A stretch of 64,000 nt of DNA, from contig NZ_VUNG01000015.1 in assembly GCF_009695775.1 (NCBI RefSeq), forward strand, positions 1-64,000, written 5' to 3'. Positions 34,101 to 42,161 of the stretch are shown in pieces (position 1 is the stretch's first letter; every line of letters begins with the position of its first letter). Below the pieces are notes generated by a model. The model saw nothing but the letters and a program-made list of their open reading frames with translations, did no database searches and was not told the DNA's origin. Origin of the DNA: Hallella mizrahii (GTDB lineage: Bacteria > Bacteroidota > Bacteroidia > Bacteroidales > Bacteroidaceae). The position numbers and the translations under genes were made by a program.

Positions 34101-34162
34101 CTAAGTCTAAGATATTAAAGGCAGGCTCCTATCGTTTTTCCCAATATTGGAGGAAATCATAA
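31145..34162 (+). CDS. Glycoside hydrolase family 78 alpha-L-rhamnosidase
   Basis: 1005 residues with a signal peptide (RRILIMSLLGFIFTLQAQAF). The N-terminal part starts with RWASDAQWIG as in family members and includes an LamG/concanavalin-like insert, followed by the carbohydrate-binding beta-sandwich (KAELRITARGIYDVKLNGKAVNN). The catalytic (alpha/alpha)6 barrel has the hallmark IPTDCPQRNERLGWAGD (about 578-595) with the acid Glu, and QGATTIWERLNSY with the base Glu. FNHYSFGAVGYWL is also conserved. It removes terminal rhamnose from pectin (rhamnogalacturonan) or glycosides. It lies between two 62-bp direct repeats and behind a damaged copy of another gene's promoter, which suggests that it arrived here by insertion. 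Confidence 0.93.
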   Translation: MRRILIMSLLGFIFTLQAQAFRWASDAQWIGSSDDDQCLYSPYLAAFRLSIQFRLGVHADEASIVWGADDERLLSADMNPFEVSHEKGQTWVKLVYRQIGDSATVNVYRKGYAPADDDAQPLAVFPVPRQSTSATRGFHHIVIASCLGDSKIYVDSVSVGTINLNPLGRGGDFIAFPVLGKVGFAVGEGQKAEVREFAVGNYRSPYGRIARIKELEGTYDGLTRIIDPSRHSMPLLRGYFNARGAVKKAELRITARGIYDVKLNGKAVNNSYLCPGYTQYNRTQPYQSYDVTEDLRQGNNQLDVQLAEGWWMGAATYEGQNWNYFGDRMSMKCQLDILYDDGHKQTFVSGPQDWKYTSQSPVVYGSLFQGEVYDARKENGEEEWEPCEVIGIKGHVSHEGWGNGPAPDDYSQLQYMETSSDDSVDSIATLTAIGMTEPRRGVYVYDMGQNMVGVPRLCFHNLKPGQRVKVRYAEVLYPNLPEYSGKQGMLMLENIRAAMAQDIYIARGGKEETFAPRYTTHGFRYMEITGVDTPLALEQVQGVVLSSAHCIQAHYECSDSLVNHLWRNILWSTRGNLLSIPTDCPQRNERLGWAGDLSVFSPTLVYLTNAQALLRRYLQSMRDVQHDNGRMPDIAPLGGGFGGFLWGSASITVPWEMYQQWADTLTLRQHYPAMHGYMEYVRTHYFDAKTGLLVQEHAWGDLSDWLSPVYAQDDKSLIWEAYYIHCLDIMAQAARVLNYTFDAATYGKTASERRRFFCETYLDKTTGRTIASAFMGEKRGSLVDTEVSYALPLAFDIVPLSLRSRLADNLLSVMNRENRMDNGRSAPPHSLLTGFIGTSWISRALSLSGHTDEAYRLLTQRQYPSWLYPVTQGATTIWERLNSYTSEDGFGGNNRMNSFNHYSFGAVGYWLMAHSLGIQRSPHHPGFKHFIWAPEADSTGKLTYAKGWYNTAYGRIESSWEIKGNKVIYCLTIPKGISATLIMPGTKSKILKAGSYRFSQYWRKS

Positions 34163-34179
34163 AGGAATGTGCGTGGGAT

Positions 34180-34243
34180 CTTTGACACCATATGTCGTAT
34201 TGAAGGTTGCGATCTGCGAGGAGTAGAATCTTTTTCATTTTGC
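34180..34243 (+). repeat. 62-bp direct repeat, right copy (partner 30952-31013)
   Basis: See 30952-31013. It begins 17 bp after the GH78 stop. Confidence 0.8.
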
Positions 34244-34307
34244 TATTGTTTTTTAAAGTGATTACGACATTAATTCGGATGGGAAGAAAAAACTACGCAA
34301 AAAAATA

Positions 34308-34361
34308 ACAGCCTCCCCCCCAACCCCTCTCCAAGAGGAGAGGGGTTGGGGGGGAGGCTGT
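34308..34361. repeat. Perfect 25-bp inverted repeat with AAGA loop
   Basis: ACAGCCTCCCCCCC plus AACCCCTCTCC, loop AAGA, then the exact complement. The stem is very GC-rich and no T run follows, so a bidirectional terminator is possible but not typical. The remaining gap (34163-34615) has only the 62-bp repeat and the promoter region of the blaI-like gene. Confidence 0.85.
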
Positions 34362-34615
34362 GGTTGGGGGTGAGGATTGGAATTACTCTTTCACTTCAAA
34401 CAGCATTCAGAGAATTTCTACTTCCTCTCGCCATGAACCCATGGAGAACGTCCGATGCGCCATAGGTTCGTAGAACTGTTTTGTAGTTGATGCTCCTTAA
34501 ACGCTGTTAAAATAGGGTTGAAAGAGCTAATAAAGGCTAATAACTAAAACGATTAGTTGTACCGAACTATATTTTTTCGTTACTTTGTCATTGTAAACAT
34601 TAAAGCGATACAATT

Positions 34616-34975
34616 ATGAAAAAGCTAACGGCAAAGGAAAAGGAAATTATGGATATGCTGTGGCAGCATGGTCCCATGTTCGTCAAGGACATGCTGAAGT
34701 TGTATCCAGAGCCCAAACCCCATTTCAATACCGTCTCCACACAGGTACGCATCTTGGAGAGCAACGGCTACGTCAATCACGAGGCTGTGGGCAACAGTTA
34801 TCGCTATCAGGCAGCCATCACGGAAGAAGCCTACGGCAAGAGTACCCTTGCCGGCGTGATCAAGAACTATTTTGACGACTCTTATCTTTCGGCTGTGAGT
34901 GCCTTTGTCAAGGAAAAGAAGATTACTGTCGACGACCTTCGTGAGTTGATAGAGCAGATAGAGCAAGGCAAGTAA
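34616..34975 (+). CDS. BlaI/MecI/CopY family transcriptional repressor
   Basis: 119 residues. KKLTAKEKEIMDMLWQHGPMFVKDMLKLYPEPKPHFNTVSTQVRILESNGYVNHEAVGNSYRYQAAI is the family's winged-helix domain; the C-terminal helices (EAYGKSTLAGVIKNYFDDSYLSAVSAFVKEKKITVDDLRELIEQIE) form the dimer arm. Repressors of this class are cut by the membrane protease encoded next to them, which lies 13 bp downstream here. In Bacteroidota such pairs often control cell-envelope or stress genes rather than beta-lactamases, and no beta-lactamase gene is nearby. Confidence 0.92.
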   Translation: MKKLTAKEKEIMDMLWQHGPMFVKDMLKLYPEPKPHFNTVSTQVRILESNGYVNHEAVGNSYRYQAAITEEAYGKSTLAGVIKNYFDDSYLSAVSAFVKEKKITVDDLRELIEQIEQGK

Positions 34976-34988
34976 CCAAAATGAATAT

Positions 34989-36602
34989 ATGATGGATTTT
35001 CTGTATTATAATCTCCGTGTAGCGGTATTGATAGCGGTGTTCTATATGTTCTACCGTTTGTTGCTGTCTCGTGACAGTTTCCATCAGCTCAACCGTTTGG
35101 TGCTGTTGGGCACAGCTTTGGCTTCTTTTGTCTTGCCTCTGTGTGTCATCACCATCCATCACACCGAGGTACTGTCATCACTGCCCACAGTAGAGACGGC
35201 TGTCGTCGGTGGTGGCGGCGCGTCCGTGGTTCCGTCCACGCCCTGGTGGCATATCACGTTGCCAATTGTCTACTGGTCAGGCGTCTTTTTTACATTATTA
35301 TATACAATTCTCTCGATATCGAAGGTATGCATACTTATTGGCCGATGCGAGAAGCACCGGCAGGCCGACGGCTCTGTCATTGCCGTGGCCGATGGGGAAG
35401 TGTCCCCATTCTCCTGGATGCACTTTATCGTGGTGCCGCGTAGCGACTACGCCCATCCCGACAGTGCCATCCTCATGCACGAGCGTGAGCACATCCGCCG
35501 GCATCATTCTTGGGATGTGCTGCTCGTTGATGTTCTCTCGTCGTTTCAGTGGTTCAATCCTGCTATATGGATGCTGCGTTCAGATCTGCGCGCCATCCAC
35601 GAGTATGAGGCTGATGCGGCGGTTCTCTCAAGTGGCGTCGAAGCGCGCCAGTATCAATATCTATTGGTAAGAAAAGCCATGGCTGCGGCAGGGTACTCTG
35701 TGGTCAATGGTTTCAATCACAGTACCCTAAAACAACGCATTACTATGATGAATACTCATAAGCAAAACCGATATTCCTGGCTCAAAGCCATGTATGTACT
35801 TCCCATTGTTGCCGTCTCGCTTTGTGCCACGGCCAAGACTGTTACCGACTATAAGGTTGCCGACAGCACTGCTCCGTCTGTTTCCCAGCCGGCTGCTGTT
35901 CAGCGTTCTGCCTCCACAAACGTACCGGTAGCTTCGGTAGAGGATATTGTAGAGCAGGAAGTCGCCCAGAAAGACTCGACTAAACTCAAGGATCTCCTGG
36001 TTGTCGTCGACGGTAAAGAGATACCTTATTCCTCATTAGAGGGTCTCGACCCTTCTTCCATTTCGGCTATAAGCGTCTATAAAGACAAAGCTCACACGGC
36101 TCAGTACGGAAAGAAAGGGGTCAATGGAGTGATTGTAGTGACAACGAAGAAAGCAGCGTCAGTAGAAGGGGAGGAAAGAAGCGGCTTTGAAGTTGTCGAA
36201 GAAATGCCTCGGTTCAATGGAGGACCTACGGCTATGATGCAGTATCTTTCTCAGAATGTCCATTATCCCCTTGTAGCGCAGGAATGTCATGTGCAGGGGC
36301 GTGTCATCGTCAGCTTTATTGTCAAGTCCGACGGCTCCATTGCTGATCCTAAGGTTGTCAACAATGGCACCAAGAGTGTGGCCGTAGAGACGAATCCCGC
36401 TTCGGGCGAGAAGAAAGAGACTGCCGTTGATGTTGCTGAAAATCAGAAGAAAGAGGCTGAAGCCAAGGAAGCCTTGGCTCAGGAGGCGTTGCGCGTGGTA
36501 AGCAGTATGCCGGCGTGGACACCGGGCAAGCAGAAAGGGAAACCCGTCAATGTGAAGTATACTATTCCAATATCTTTCAGGCTGACTTCACCTTCAAAGT
36601 AG
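34989..36602 (+). CDS. M56 (BlaR1-like) membrane metallopeptidase with TonB-type C-terminal domain
   Basis: 537 residues from ATG 34989 (second ATG at 34992). Three or four membrane helices occupy the N-terminal 110 residues. ILMHEREHIRRHHSWDVLLVD (about 161-181) is the zinc HExxH motif, followed by IHEYEADAAVL with the third ligand. After one more helix (AMYVLPIVAVSLCATAKT), the periplasmic part has a TonB-plug-like strand (SVYKDKAHTAQYGKKGVNGVIVVTTKK) and a TonB C-terminal domain (PRFNGGPTAMMQYLSQNVHYP ... VQGRVIVSFIVKSDGSI). It is the partner of the BlaI-like repressor: it senses an envelope signal and inactivates the repressor by proteolysis. Confidence 0.92.
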   Translation: MMDFLYYNLRVAVLIAVFYMFYRLLLSRDSFHQLNRLVLLGTALASFVLPLCVITIHHTEVLSSLPTVETAVVGGGGASVVPSTPWWHITLPIVYWSGVFFTLLYTILSISKVCILIGRCEKHRQADGSVIAVADGEVSPFSWMHFIVVPRSDYAHPDSAILMHEREHIRRHHSWDVLLVDVLSSFQWFNPAIWMLRSDLRAIHEYEADAAVLSSGVEARQYQYLLVRKAMAAAGYSVVNGFNHSTLKQRITMMNTHKQNRYSWLKAMYVLPIVAVSLCATAKTVTDYKVADSTAPSVSQPAAVQRSASTNVPVASVEDIVEQEVAQKDSTKLKDLLVVVDGKEIPYSSLEGLDPSSISAISVYKDKAHTAQYGKKGVNGVIVVTTKKAASVEGEERSGFEVVEEMPRFNGGPTAMMQYLSQNVHYPLVAQECHVQGRVIVSFIVKSDGSIADPKVVNNGTKSVAVETNPASGEKKETAVDVAENQKKEAEAKEALAQEALRVVSSMPAWTPGKQKGKPVNVKYTIPISFRLTSPSK

Positions 36603-36633
36603 AATAATTCCTTTTAAAGTAGAAGAATCGTGA

Positions 36634-36697
36634 CAGCCCCATGACGCAGGTCTTCGCACGGATCAATTTAGTGCGTTACGACCGCGGCATGGGGCTG
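36634..36697. repeat. 64-bp imperfect inverted repeat after the M56 gene
   Basis: Outer arms CAGCCCCATG and CATGGGGCTG are perfect; GGTC/GACC and GCAC/GTGC pairs continue inwards with small internal loops. It starts 32 bp after the stop of the M56 gene and likely ends that operon, although no T run follows. Confidence 0.7.
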
Positions 36698-36787
36698 CGA
36701 TATTACATCTATGTCCTTTTGGAGTGTCTGTGTGACGAATCCGTTATTGTTTTTCCCGAATAGCCTATAAAATATAACGATTATTAT

Positions 36788-36819
36788 TTGTTAATGCTGC
36801 TAATATTAGTTACCTTTGC
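36788..36819 (+). promoter_or_regulatory. Promoter of the FAD/Fe-S dehydrogenase gene, TTTG-N20-TACCTTTG
   Basis: Both boxes are perfect with a 20-bp spacer. Transcript start near 36823, 20 nt before ATG 36843. Confidence 0.85.
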
Positions 36820-36842
36820 AGAAGTAGACAAGTCACGTTATT

Positions 36843-39827
36843 ATGATGGATCCATATATCAAGCAGCAGTTTCTTTCCGAGGTTAAGCAGGCTATTCCGG
36901 AGAGACAGATATACACCGATAGCCTCCGTACTTATGCCTGGGGTACTGATGCCAGCTTCTATCGCATGACCCCGCAAGTCGTCGTCCGCACAAAGAACGA
37001 GCAGGAGGTGCAGGCAGCCTTCAAGGCATGCAAGAAATACGCAATTCCTTTTACCCTCCGCGCTGCCGGCACGTCACTCTCCGGACAGAGCTGTACTGAC
37101 TCTGTACTCATCGTGGCAGGCAAAGGTTGGGAGCAGTTCCACTTGGATGATGACAAGAATGCCATCACCCTTCAGCCCGGTATCACGGGAGGACGTGTGA
37201 ACAAGATTTTGAAGCCTTATGGGCGTGTGTTCCCGCCTGACCCGGCCTCGGTGGGCAGTGCAATGGTCGGTGGCATCGTGGTCAACAACGCCTCGGGCAT
37301 GAACTGTGGCGTGCATGCCAACAGCGATCACATGTTGCTCAGTGCCCGCCTCATTCTTACCGATGGCACCATTCTCGATACCGGCGATGAGCAGAGCCGT
37401 GAGGCTTTCCGGAAAAGTCATCCCGAGTTTATCAAGAAGATCGAGACTCTGCGTGATGAGGTGCGGAAGGATGCTGACCTCACGGCGCGCATCAGGTATA
37501 AGTATTCCATCAAAAACGTCACGGGTCTCAACATCCGGCCGCTTGTCGACTACGACGATCCCTTCGACATCATTGCACACAGTATAGTGGGTTCTGAGGG
37601 AACGCTTGCCTTCCTCTCCGGTGTCCGCATTAGAACGCTGCACGAATATCCTTACCGCGCTTCGGCTATGGTTTATTTCCAGACCATGGAGGAGAGCTGC
37701 AAGGCCATCGTCGCTTTGAAACAGTTGAAAGCCGACGAGGACGACATGGCGATGACCTATGAGAATCTCAAGGTAAAGAGTGCGGAGATGCTCGACTATC
37801 TGTCGTTGCAGAGTGTCGACGACCCCGTCTATCTGAACTATAAGAAGGATGTGGATGCAGGTCGTATTGACGGCGTAGCCAAAGGCGACTACCACAATCT
37901 CACGGCTGTCCTCACCGAGACCAAGGCCCTGACGCCGGAAGGACTGAAGGCAAATATTCAGGAGGTCATGGATACGCTCTCGAGATTTAAACTCTATGGC
38001 GAGCCCGCCTTTACCGATGACCCGAAGGTCTATGGAAAGTACTGGTCTATCCGCTCCGGTATCTTCCCTGCTGTGGGTGGCCAACGGCCAGTCGGTTCTT
38101 CCTGTCTTATCGAGGATGTGGCGTTCCATATCCAGGACCTTCCGCATGCTACTGTGGATTTGCAGCAGCTCATCGCACGCCACGGATACAAGGATGCCTG
38201 CATCTATGGCCATGCCTTTGAGGGAAATTATCACTTCATCCTTAATCAGAGTTTCGCCACAAAGGAAGAGGTGGAGCGCTACCGCAGCATGATGGAGGAC
38301 GTGGTGAAGCTCGTCGTGGGCAAATACGACGGTTCCTTAAAAGCAGAGCATGGAACCGGCCGCAATATGGCACCGTTTGTCAAGTATGAGTGGGGCGAGA
38401 AAGCCTATGGCGTGATGAAGCAGTTGAAGCGTATCTTCGACCCCGACAATATCCTCAACCCAGGTGTCATCTTCAATGATGATCCCGACTGTTTCATCGA
38501 GCATCTCAAGCCGTTGCCCGTACTTCACTACGATCTCAAGCTACGTCAGGAAGAGGGAGACAACCATTTGGCGGCTTCAACGATGGACGAGATGTGGCAA
38601 GGCGCTGAGAAAGCAAACCGCTGTATAGAATGTGGATTCTGTGAGATCAACTGCCTGTCGTGTGGCTTCACGCTCTCCTCAAGGATGCGTATCGCCTCTC
38701 AGCGGGAGATGCTTCGCCTCAGGCAGACCGGTGAGGATCCGAAACGGCTCGCGGAGATGGAGAAAGCCTATCGCTATCTCGGTGAACAGACGTGTGCCAC
38801 AGATGGCCTTTGCGCTACCTCCTGCCCGATGAAGATCAACACGGGCGATCTCACGCATCTGCTGCGTCAACTCTTCATGGACCAGCATCCGGAGCAACGG
38901 GCTATCGGGCAAATAGGTGCCAACCATCTCGGTGCCATGAAAGATGTGGTGCGTGGCGCGCTCACAGCGGCCTCGTTAGGTAGGAACGTGCTCGGTACGG
39001 CGACTATGAAGAAAGTGTGCGGTGGACTTCATCAGCTCGGTATCCCGCAGTGGTCCACGGCTATGCCGGGTGCCATCCGTAACCCGTCCCAGGCAATGCT
39101 TAACCAGCAACCGTCTGAGCTGAAGGTGGTCTATCTGCCGAGTTGTATCAATCAGACCATGGGACTGACGAAAGGTGCTCCCGTCAAGCGACCGCTTGTC
39201 AAAGAAACGTGCGCCCTGCTGCACAAAGCCGGCTACGAGGTGATCTTCCCGAAGAATATGAAGAACCTCTGCTGTGGACAGATCTGGGAAAGCAAGGGCA
39301 TGACAGATATTGCTGACCGAAAGACTGCTGAGACCGAGCAGGCCCTCTTCGAGGCCAGTGAGGGCGGACGATGGCCGGTGCTCTGTGACCAGAGTCCTTG
39401 TCTCCATCGACTGAAGAAGATGGTCACCCGTGTCAAGCTCTACGAGCCCGCGGAGTTTATCCTCACATTTCTTAAAGACAGGCTCACGTTCCATCCTACT
39501 CACCGGTCGGTAGCCATTCACCTGACATGCTCCACGCGTGAGATGGGACTCAGTGACACAATGTTAAAAGTGGCACGCATGTGCACCGACAACGTCTTTG
39601 TGCCCGAAGGTATCGGCTGTTGCGGCTTTGCCGGTGACCGTGGTTTCTCTCGTCCGGAACTCAATGACTGGGCTTTGCGCTCGCTCCACGGGCAGATAGC
39701 GGAGCATCATATCGAGCGCGGTTATTCCAACAGCCGGACGTGCGAGATCGGACTGGAGGCCCATGCCGGCATCCCTTACATGAGCATCGTGTATCTCGTC
39801 AACGAGTGCACGGAGCCAAGAAGCTAA
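36843..39827 (+). CDS. FAD-binding and 4Fe-4S-binding oxidoreductase (D-lactate dehydrogenase/GlcD-GlpC type)
   Basis: 994 residues. The N-terminal half is a PCMH/VAO-type FAD domain: PFTLRAAGTSLSGQ (about 68-81), PPDPASVGSAMVGGIVVNNASGMNCG (about 136-161) and SIVGSEGTLAFLSGV. The oxidase C-terminal region follows (KAEHGTGRNMAPF, FDPDNILNPGVIF). From about 590 there are two 4Fe-4S motifs, RCIECGFCEINCLSCGF and CATDGLCATSCPMKINTG, then two CCG-type Cys domains (KNLCCGQ and GIGCCGFAGDRGF). This is the one-chain D-lactate or 2-hydroxyglutarate dehydrogenase architecture that passes electrons to quinone or an electron carrier. The substrate is inferred from the family. It has its own promoter and terminator. 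Confidence 0.93.
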   Translation: MMDPYIKQQFLSEVKQAIPERQIYTDSLRTYAWGTDASFYRMTPQVVVRTKNEQEVQAAFKACKKYAIPFTLRAAGTSLSGQSCTDSVLIVAGKGWEQFHLDDDKNAITLQPGITGGRVNKILKPYGRVFPPDPASVGSAMVGGIVVNNASGMNCGVHANSDHMLLSARLILTDGTILDTGDEQSREAFRKSHPEFIKKIETLRDEVRKDADLTARIRYKYSIKNVTGLNIRPLVDYDDPFDIIAHSIVGSEGTLAFLSGVRIRTLHEYPYRASAMVYFQTMEESCKAIVALKQLKADEDDMAMTYENLKVKSAEMLDYLSLQSVDDPVYLNYKKDVDAGRIDGVAKGDYHNLTAVLTETKALTPEGLKANIQEVMDTLSRFKLYGEPAFTDDPKVYGKYWSIRSGIFPAVGGQRPVGSSCLIEDVAFHIQDLPHATVDLQQLIARHGYKDACIYGHAFEGNYHFILNQSFATKEEVERYRSMMEDVVKLVVGKYDGSLKAEHGTGRNMAPFVKYEWGEKAYGVMKQLKRIFDPDNILNPGVIFNDDPDCFIEHLKPLPVLHYDLKLRQEEGDNHLAASTMDEMWQGAEKANRCIECGFCEINCLSCGFTLSSRMRIASQREMLRLRQTGEDPKRLAEMEKAYRYLGEQTCATDGLCATSCPMKINTGDLTHLLRQLFMDQHPEQRAIGQIGANHLGAMKDVVRGALTAASLGRNVLGTATMKKVCGGLHQLGIPQWSTAMPGAIRNPSQAMLNQQPSELKVVYLPSCINQTMGLTKGAPVKRPLVKETCALLHKAGYEVIFPKNMKNLCCGQIWESKGMTDIADRKTAETEQALFEASEGGRWPVLCDQSPCLHRLKKMVTRVKLYEPAEFILTFLKDRLTFHPTHRSVAIHLTCSTREMGLSDTMLKVARMCTDNVFVPEGIGCCGFAGDRGFSRPELNDWALRSLHGQIAEHHIERGYSNSRTCEIGLEAHAGIPYMSIVYLVNECTEPRS

Positions 39828-39847
39828 AAGATAAATGGATCCAGCAT

Positions 39848-39889
39848 AACAAATCGGGGTGCTGCTAAAAGGCAGCACCCCGATTTGTT
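39848..39889 (+). terminator. Terminator after the FAD/Fe-S dehydrogenase gene
   Basis: An 18-bp perfect stem (AACAAATCGGGGTGCTGC), loop TAAAAG, then a T-rich tail (ATTTCTT). It may serve both this gene and the converging minus-strand gene. Confidence 0.85.
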
Positions 39890-39940
39890 ATTTCTTCAAT
39901 TCAACATCAAAGTATAAATAAGCCTTTCTACTCTTAACTT

Positions 39941-40549
39941 CTACATCTCGTAAACCACCAGATTCCTTGGTAATGTGATGACTTTGAGACGGCGAAACCA
40001 GCGGCGCGGTGATGTAGGATCGAACTGTTTTGACTGGCTGCTGATGATGTAGTAGCTGGCGGAGTAGTCGTCCATAAGAGACGTGAAGACAGACTTTATT
40101 CTGGAGCACTTCTCGTTGATGGCATTGTCAAGGGGATTGGTAAGTCGTTCCACGGTCTCCCGTTTTTTGTCTTGATCTCCTTCGGGACAGATGCGGTCAT
40201 AGAGTGACAGCAGCTCGTCGTGGTATTCACTGAGCCGCTTAAACTCAATACCTTCTTCATGTCGCAAGAACAGCAAGTAGACAGCACGGTGGACCGGTGA
40301 CAATTGTACTTCAACTGTATTGTTGCTGCCATTGCCTATATTCTTGTTGCCCTCAAGGAAGAATCTGCCGTCACGCTTAACGATAAGTCTGCGAAGCGTA
40401 CCGCGTGCGGCCTCCGTTCTGAGCTGTTCGAGAGTAGGCAAAGTGATAGCCTGAAGCAGTAAGTCGTCTCTACCCATGACTTGCAACTTCTTCACCAGCT
40501 CACGTATTTGCCGGGCTATCAGCCGTGCTCGTTCATCGTCGTTGTTCAT
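39941..40549 (-). CDS. Hypothetical protein (202 aa)
   Basis: ATG 40549 lies only 9 bp after a perfect -7 box TAACTTTG (40565-40558), so the transcript is probably nearly leaderless. The product is soluble and mostly helical. The N-terminal half (IRELVKKLQVMGRDDLLLQAITLP) is followed by a beta segment RRLIVKRDGRFFLEGNKNIG, VEVQLSPVHRAVYLLFLRHEEGIEFKRLSEYHDELLSLYDRI and a C-terminal YYIISSQSKQFDP with a basic end. The middle HRAVYLLFLRHEEGI pattern resembles winged-helix-like regulators, but I do not recognise the family. It is divergent from ftsZ. Confidence 0.75.
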   Translation of the reverse strand: MNNDDERARLIARQIRELVKKLQVMGRDDLLLQAITLPTLEQLRTEAARGTLRRLIVKRDGRFFLEGNKNIGNGSNNTVEVQLSPVHRAVYLLFLRHEEGIEFKRLSEYHDELLSLYDRICPEGDQDKKRETVERLTNPLDNAINEKCSRIKSVFTSLMDDYSASYYIISSQSKQFDPTSPRRWFRRLKVITLPRNLVVYEM

Positions 40550-40660
40550 TGTGGTTACAAAGTTAACGAAAAAAATGATTGAGCAGTTCGTGTGCGGGAA
40601 TAAAAATAAGGCTGCAAGCCTTGCGATGGTTTTTCTGTTGTCAGTTTGATGTTTTTACCT

Positions 40661-40668
40661 TATCTTTG
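40661..40668 (+). promoter_or_regulatory. -7 box (TATCTTTG) of ftsZ
   Basis: A perfect -7 element 18 bp before ATG 40687, with a weak GTTG 20 bp upstream (40637-40640). It fixes the ftsZ start: the longer upstream frame would include the promoter. Confidence 0.6.
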
Positions 40669-40686
40669 CGCAAAAATAATAATATC

Positions 40687-42108
40687 ATGGAAGACGATAA
40701 TCAAAAGAAGCGCGATACATTGGATTTTGGTCCCGTGGAAGACACCACAAAGGAGATCATCAAGGTGGTTGGCGTAGGTGGTGGTGGATGTAATGCCGTC
40801 AACAATATGTTCAACGAAGGTATTGCCAACGTGTCTTTTGCAGTTTGCAACACCGATAGTCAGAGTCTTGCCAACTCACCGGTCCCCGTCAAGTTGCTGC
40901 TGGGGGAGTCCGGATTGGGAGCTGGTGCCGACCCTGAGTTGGGTAAGCAGGAGGCTATCAAGACCAAGGAGCGCGTGAAGCAACTGTTCAATGATTCCAC
41001 CCGTATGTGCTTCATCACGGCAGGAATGGGTGGCGGTACGGGTACAGGAGCCGCTCCCATCATCGCTTCTGTGGCCAAGAGCATGGGAATATTGACGATA
41101 GGCATCGTGACCATACCGTTCTATTTTGAGAAGAACAGGAAGATCATGAAGGCCTTGAAGGGCGTTGAGGAGATGCGGAAGAATGTTGATTCGCTACTTA
41201 TTATTAATAATGAGAGCATCTGCGACGTCTATGCCGACTCGGAGCTCTCTATCAAGGATGCTTTCAAAGCTGCGGACAATATCCTGTGCAATGCCGCAAA
41301 GAGCATATCGGAGCTGATTACCATTGAGGGCAGCATTAATCTTGACTTCCGCGATGTGGAAACAACGATGCGTGAAGGCGGTGGTGCCATCATGGCTATT
41401 GGTAGAGCGCGCGGTGAGAGACGTGTGGAGAAGGCAATTGTCAATGCGCTTGAGTCGCCATTGCTCTACGGCAATGACATCTCCAATGCCAAGAAGATAC
41501 TCTTCAATATCTATACGAGCGAAGACAAACCATTGTTTGTCAGTGAGATGCGTGAGATAGATGCTTTCATGTATGGCTTGAATCCTAATATAGATGTGAT
41601 TTGGGGTACAAGTGACGACAACACCCTTGGCGAAGATGCAAAGGTGATTATCCTCGCCACAGGTATCGATAACCGCTTCTTGCCCGATGACAAGCATGAA
41701 GATAGCGACGAGGAGTATTACAATCAGATCATTGCTAAACTCTATCGTGAACCTCTGCTGTCCCAAAGCGCAGCGAAGAAGAAAGCCGGGAACGTACCGA
41801 AAGAAACAGAGAAGACTCCTCGGACTCCTGATGCTCCCTTGAATGGAAACAAGACAGAAGATCATGGGGATGCAGAGATGTCACCCTCCATCTCTTTCGA
41901 TATGACTCGTAAAGAGACGGATACTAAAGAGACTAAGAAAGAAACAGATCAGGAAGCTGATGGTCTGGAGGCAGAACCTGCGAAACTAAAGGAAAATTCA
42001 CCGAATGCTACAGACGTTGCCCCTCATAAGGTTCCCTCTTTCCTTGATAAGCTCAAAGGACACTTGAAGAGAGGTCTCACGGTACTGACCAGCGATATGG
42101 ACGAGTGA
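40687..42108 (+). CDS. ftsZ: Cell division protein FtsZ (stand-alone copy)
   Basis: 473 residues from ATG 40687. FtsZ is the tubulin-like GTPase that forms the division ring. Seen: VVGVGGGGCNAVNNM (about 25-39), VCNTDSQSLANSP, the tubulin signature AGMGGGTGTGAAPII (about 110-125) and the T7 catalytic loop NLDFRDV. The linker (about 340-450) is rich in Lys/Glu. VPSFLDKLKG near the end resembles the C-terminal FtsA-binding peptide (IPAFL-type), followed by an extra basic segment. Unlike the usual arrangement it has no ftsQ/ftsA/mur genes next to it. Several motifs differ from the Bacteroides dcw-cluster FtsZ I remember (for example GCNAVNNMFNEG), so it may be a second paralog. Confidence 0.9.
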   Translation: MEDDNQKKRDTLDFGPVEDTTKEIIKVVGVGGGGCNAVNNMFNEGIANVSFAVCNTDSQSLANSPVPVKLLLGESGLGAGADPELGKQEAIKTKERVKQLFNDSTRMCFITAGMGGGTGTGAAPIIASVAKSMGILTIGIVTIPFYFEKNRKIMKALKGVEEMRKNVDSLLIINNESICDVYADSELSIKDAFKAADNILCNAAKSISELITIEGSINLDFRDVETTMREGGGAIMAIGRARGERRVEKAIVNALESPLLYGNDISNAKKILFNIYTSEDKPLFVSEMREIDAFMYGLNPNIDVIWGTSDDNTLGEDAKVIILATGIDNRFLPDDKHEDSDEEYYNQIIAKLYREPLLSQSAAKKKAGNVPKETEKTPRTPDAPLNGNKTEDHGDAEMSPSISFDMTRKETDTKETKKETDQEADGLEAEPAKLKENSPNATDVAPHKVPSFLDKLKGHLKRGLTVLTSDMDE

Positions 42109-42161
42109 AGCGGATCTTGTGTCATTGCAAAATGCTGTAGGCCGTTGATTGTTCGGTAATA

